This document shows, piece after piece, positions 6,269-7,037 of a stretch of 7,037 nt of DNA; the first letter of the stretch is position 1, and every line of letters starts with the position of its first letter. The notes beneath the pieces were generated by a model. That model searched no databases. It saw only the letters and a list, made by a program, of their open reading frames with translations, and was not told the DNA's origin. A program made the translations under genes and the position numbers. Source of the DNA: CAZVLE01 sp964627855 (GTDB lineage: Bacteria; Bacillota; Dethiobacteria; DTU022); NCBI GenBank assembly GCA_964627855.1, contig CAZVLE010000082.1:1-7037 (forward strand). The letters run 5' to 3'.

Positions 6269-6919
6269 CTATCCTTTCAAAGGTATAACATAAAAGAAGA
6301 TTGAAAAGAAATGGCAGATACTTCCCCCAAGAACAAATAAATGCCAGATAGCATGCATTAAAAGTTTGTCACGACCGGCATAAAATAGCATCCCTAATGT
6401 ATAAGAAAGCCCTCCGGCACCAAGAAGAATTAACCCATTTAAGGGTAAGCTGAGATATAGATCCCGAATGGAGAAAATAATTAACCAGCCCATTAACAGG
6501 TAGAACAGGGTGGAGATGACCACATGCCGGTTGATGAAAAAAACCTTGTAAAGAATACCAAGCAGGGCCAGGCCCCAGATCACCCCGAACATAACCCATC
6601 CGCGAACACCCTGTAAGGTTACCAGGGTAAAGGGAGTATAAGTGCCTGCTATGAGCAGGTAAATAGCCGAGTGATCAATTATGCGCAGGATACGCTTCAC
6701 CTTTGGCGCCTGAATAGCGTGGTAAAGCGTAGAAGCCGCGTAGAGCAGAACCAGGGTTGAGCCATAGATGCTGACACTAACAACATGCCAGGCATTGCCA
6801 TAGATAGTAGCAAATACTATCAGCAACACCAGGCCTGCAATGGCCAACGGGACCCCAATACCATGTGTTACTGAATTGGCTATTTCATTAATCCTTGTTA
6901 CGCGCCTGGCATTTTCCAC
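6269..6919 (-). CDS. trhA: Hemolysin III / PAQR-family membrane protein (TrhA-like)
   Basis: This 216-aa protein has about seven transmembrane helices and belongs to the hemolysin III branch of the PAQR (CREST) superfamily. The conserved polar set is complete: Glu12 in NEIANSVTHGIG, Ser63 and His67 in STLYH, Asp82 in RIIDHSAIYLLIAGTYTPF, and His189/His193 in HAIWHLF. In PAQR receptors of known structure the equivalent His residues bind zinc, so a metal-dependent hydrolase-like activity on membrane lipids is possible; bacterial members are linked to membrane homeostasis, and true haemolytic activity is rarely shown. The GTG start is the only reasonable one: a TAG lies two codons upstream, and any later start would lose Glu12. 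AGGGAGG(G) is 11-12 nt upstream. It is first in the minus-strand order, just downstream of a large palindrome. The symbol trhA follows current usage for the family and is not evidence of the same role. Confidence 0.88.
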   Translation of the reverse strand: MENARRVTRINEIANSVTHGIGVPLAIAGLVLLIVFATIYGNAWHVVSVSIYGSTLVLLYAASTLYHAIQAPKVKRILRIIDHSAIYLLIAGTYTPFTLVTLQGVRGWVMFGVIWGLALLGILYKVFFINRHVVISTLFYLLMGWLIIFSIRDLYLSLPLNGLILLGAGGLSYTLGMLFYAGRDKLLMHAIWHLFVLGGSICHFFSIFFYVIPLKG

Positions 6920-6941
6920 TTTCTACAAAACCCTCCCTGGC

Positions 6942-6992
6942 CCCCAATAAGTTAAAAATAGGTGTCAGACACCTAAATTTAACTTATTGGGG
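6942..6992. repeat. 51-bp near-perfect palindrome upstream of the PAQR gene
   Basis: Two 25-nt arms flank a single central base (6967). They match at 23 of 25 positions; the only mismatches are two A/A pairs (6957/6977 and 6958/6976). The centre is GGTGTC-A-GACACC and the outer ends are CCCCAATAAGTTA and its complement. A GTGTCAGACAC core of this kind recalls, from memory, repeats associated with REP/Y1-type (IS200-like) transposases, but no transposase is in the window. On the minus strand AGGTG/CACCT followed by ATTTTT could also act as a terminator. It ends 3 nt from the PAQR ribosome-binding site. Confidence 0.85.
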
Positions 6993-7007
6993 TGGGGTAC
7001 AGTGATT

Positions 7008-7032
7008 GGCCTCCCTTTGTTCGAGGGAGGCC
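7008..7032. repeat. GC-rich 9-bp hairpin at the right edge
   Basis: GGCCTCCCT (7008-7016) pairs perfectly with AGGGAGGCC (7024-7032) around the 7-nt loop TTGTTCG. On the plus strand it is followed by TTATT and then the window ends, so it may be a plus-strand terminator, but no plus-strand gene precedes it. On the minus strand no U-tract follows. It may be part of the same non-coding element as the palindrome at 6942-6992, or a 5' leader structure of the PAQR transcript. Confidence 0.6.
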
Positions 7033-7037
7033 TTATT

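Overview
The window is a compact bacterial locus with every supportable gene on the minus strand. Reading 5'->3' on that strand (right to left in window coordinates) the order is: a hemolysin III/PAQR-family membrane protein (trhA-like), a LysE-type small-molecule exporter, then a complete five-gene branched-chain-amino-acid-type (HAAT) ABC importer, livK-livG-livF-livH-livM, closed by an intrinsic terminator. Purine-rich Shine-Dalgarno sequences (AAGGGGG, AAGGTGG, AAGGAG), several TTG or GTG starts, a lipoprotein-type binding protein and G+C in the mid-40s by eye fit a Gram-positive anaerobe of the Clostridia/Firmicutes type. The genus cannot be read from the sequence. The predicted mature binding protein is extremely acidic (71 Asp+Glu against 19 Lys+Arg in about 399 residues), while the cytoplasmic ATPase LivG is almost charge-balanced. 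That points to an alkaliphilic and/or salt-exposed organism that does not use a salt-in strategy (inference).

Layout. Bases 1-152 are non-coding: a 7-bp inverted repeat and the operon terminator at 89-122. Bases 153-3966 hold livM, livH, livF and livG. livH/livM overlap by 4 bp (ATGA) and livG/livF by 13 bp, while livF and livH are 6 bp apart, so translation is probably coupled. A strong hairpin at 3985-4010 sits between livK and livG. livK ends at 4034 and its best-supported start is a TTG at 5296, 13 codons inside the longest open frame. Bases 5297-5563 hold a consensus sigma-A promoter (TTGACA, 18 bp, TATAAT) and a leader of roughly 195 nt with a long AU-rich stem-loop. Bases 5564-6919 hold the LysE-type exporter and the PAQR protein, 48 bp apart and probably cotranscribed. 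Bases 6920-7037 hold a 51-bp near-perfect palindrome and a second GC-rich hairpin.

Working model. The lipid-anchored LivK captures an amino acid (or related small ligand) outside the cell and hands it to the LivH/LivM channel, which is driven by the LivG/LivF ATPases. The neighbouring LysE-type protein may export amino acids, so uptake and efflux would sit side by side.

The window looks mostly like an ordinary transport locus; I do not see a new multi-gene system. The points worth a second look are the asymmetric ABC ATPase pair (a degenerate signature in LivG and an altered Walker B/D-loop in LivF, both in the same composite site), the structured liv leader, the hairpin between livK and livG, and the palindrome and hairpin just upstream of the PAQR gene.
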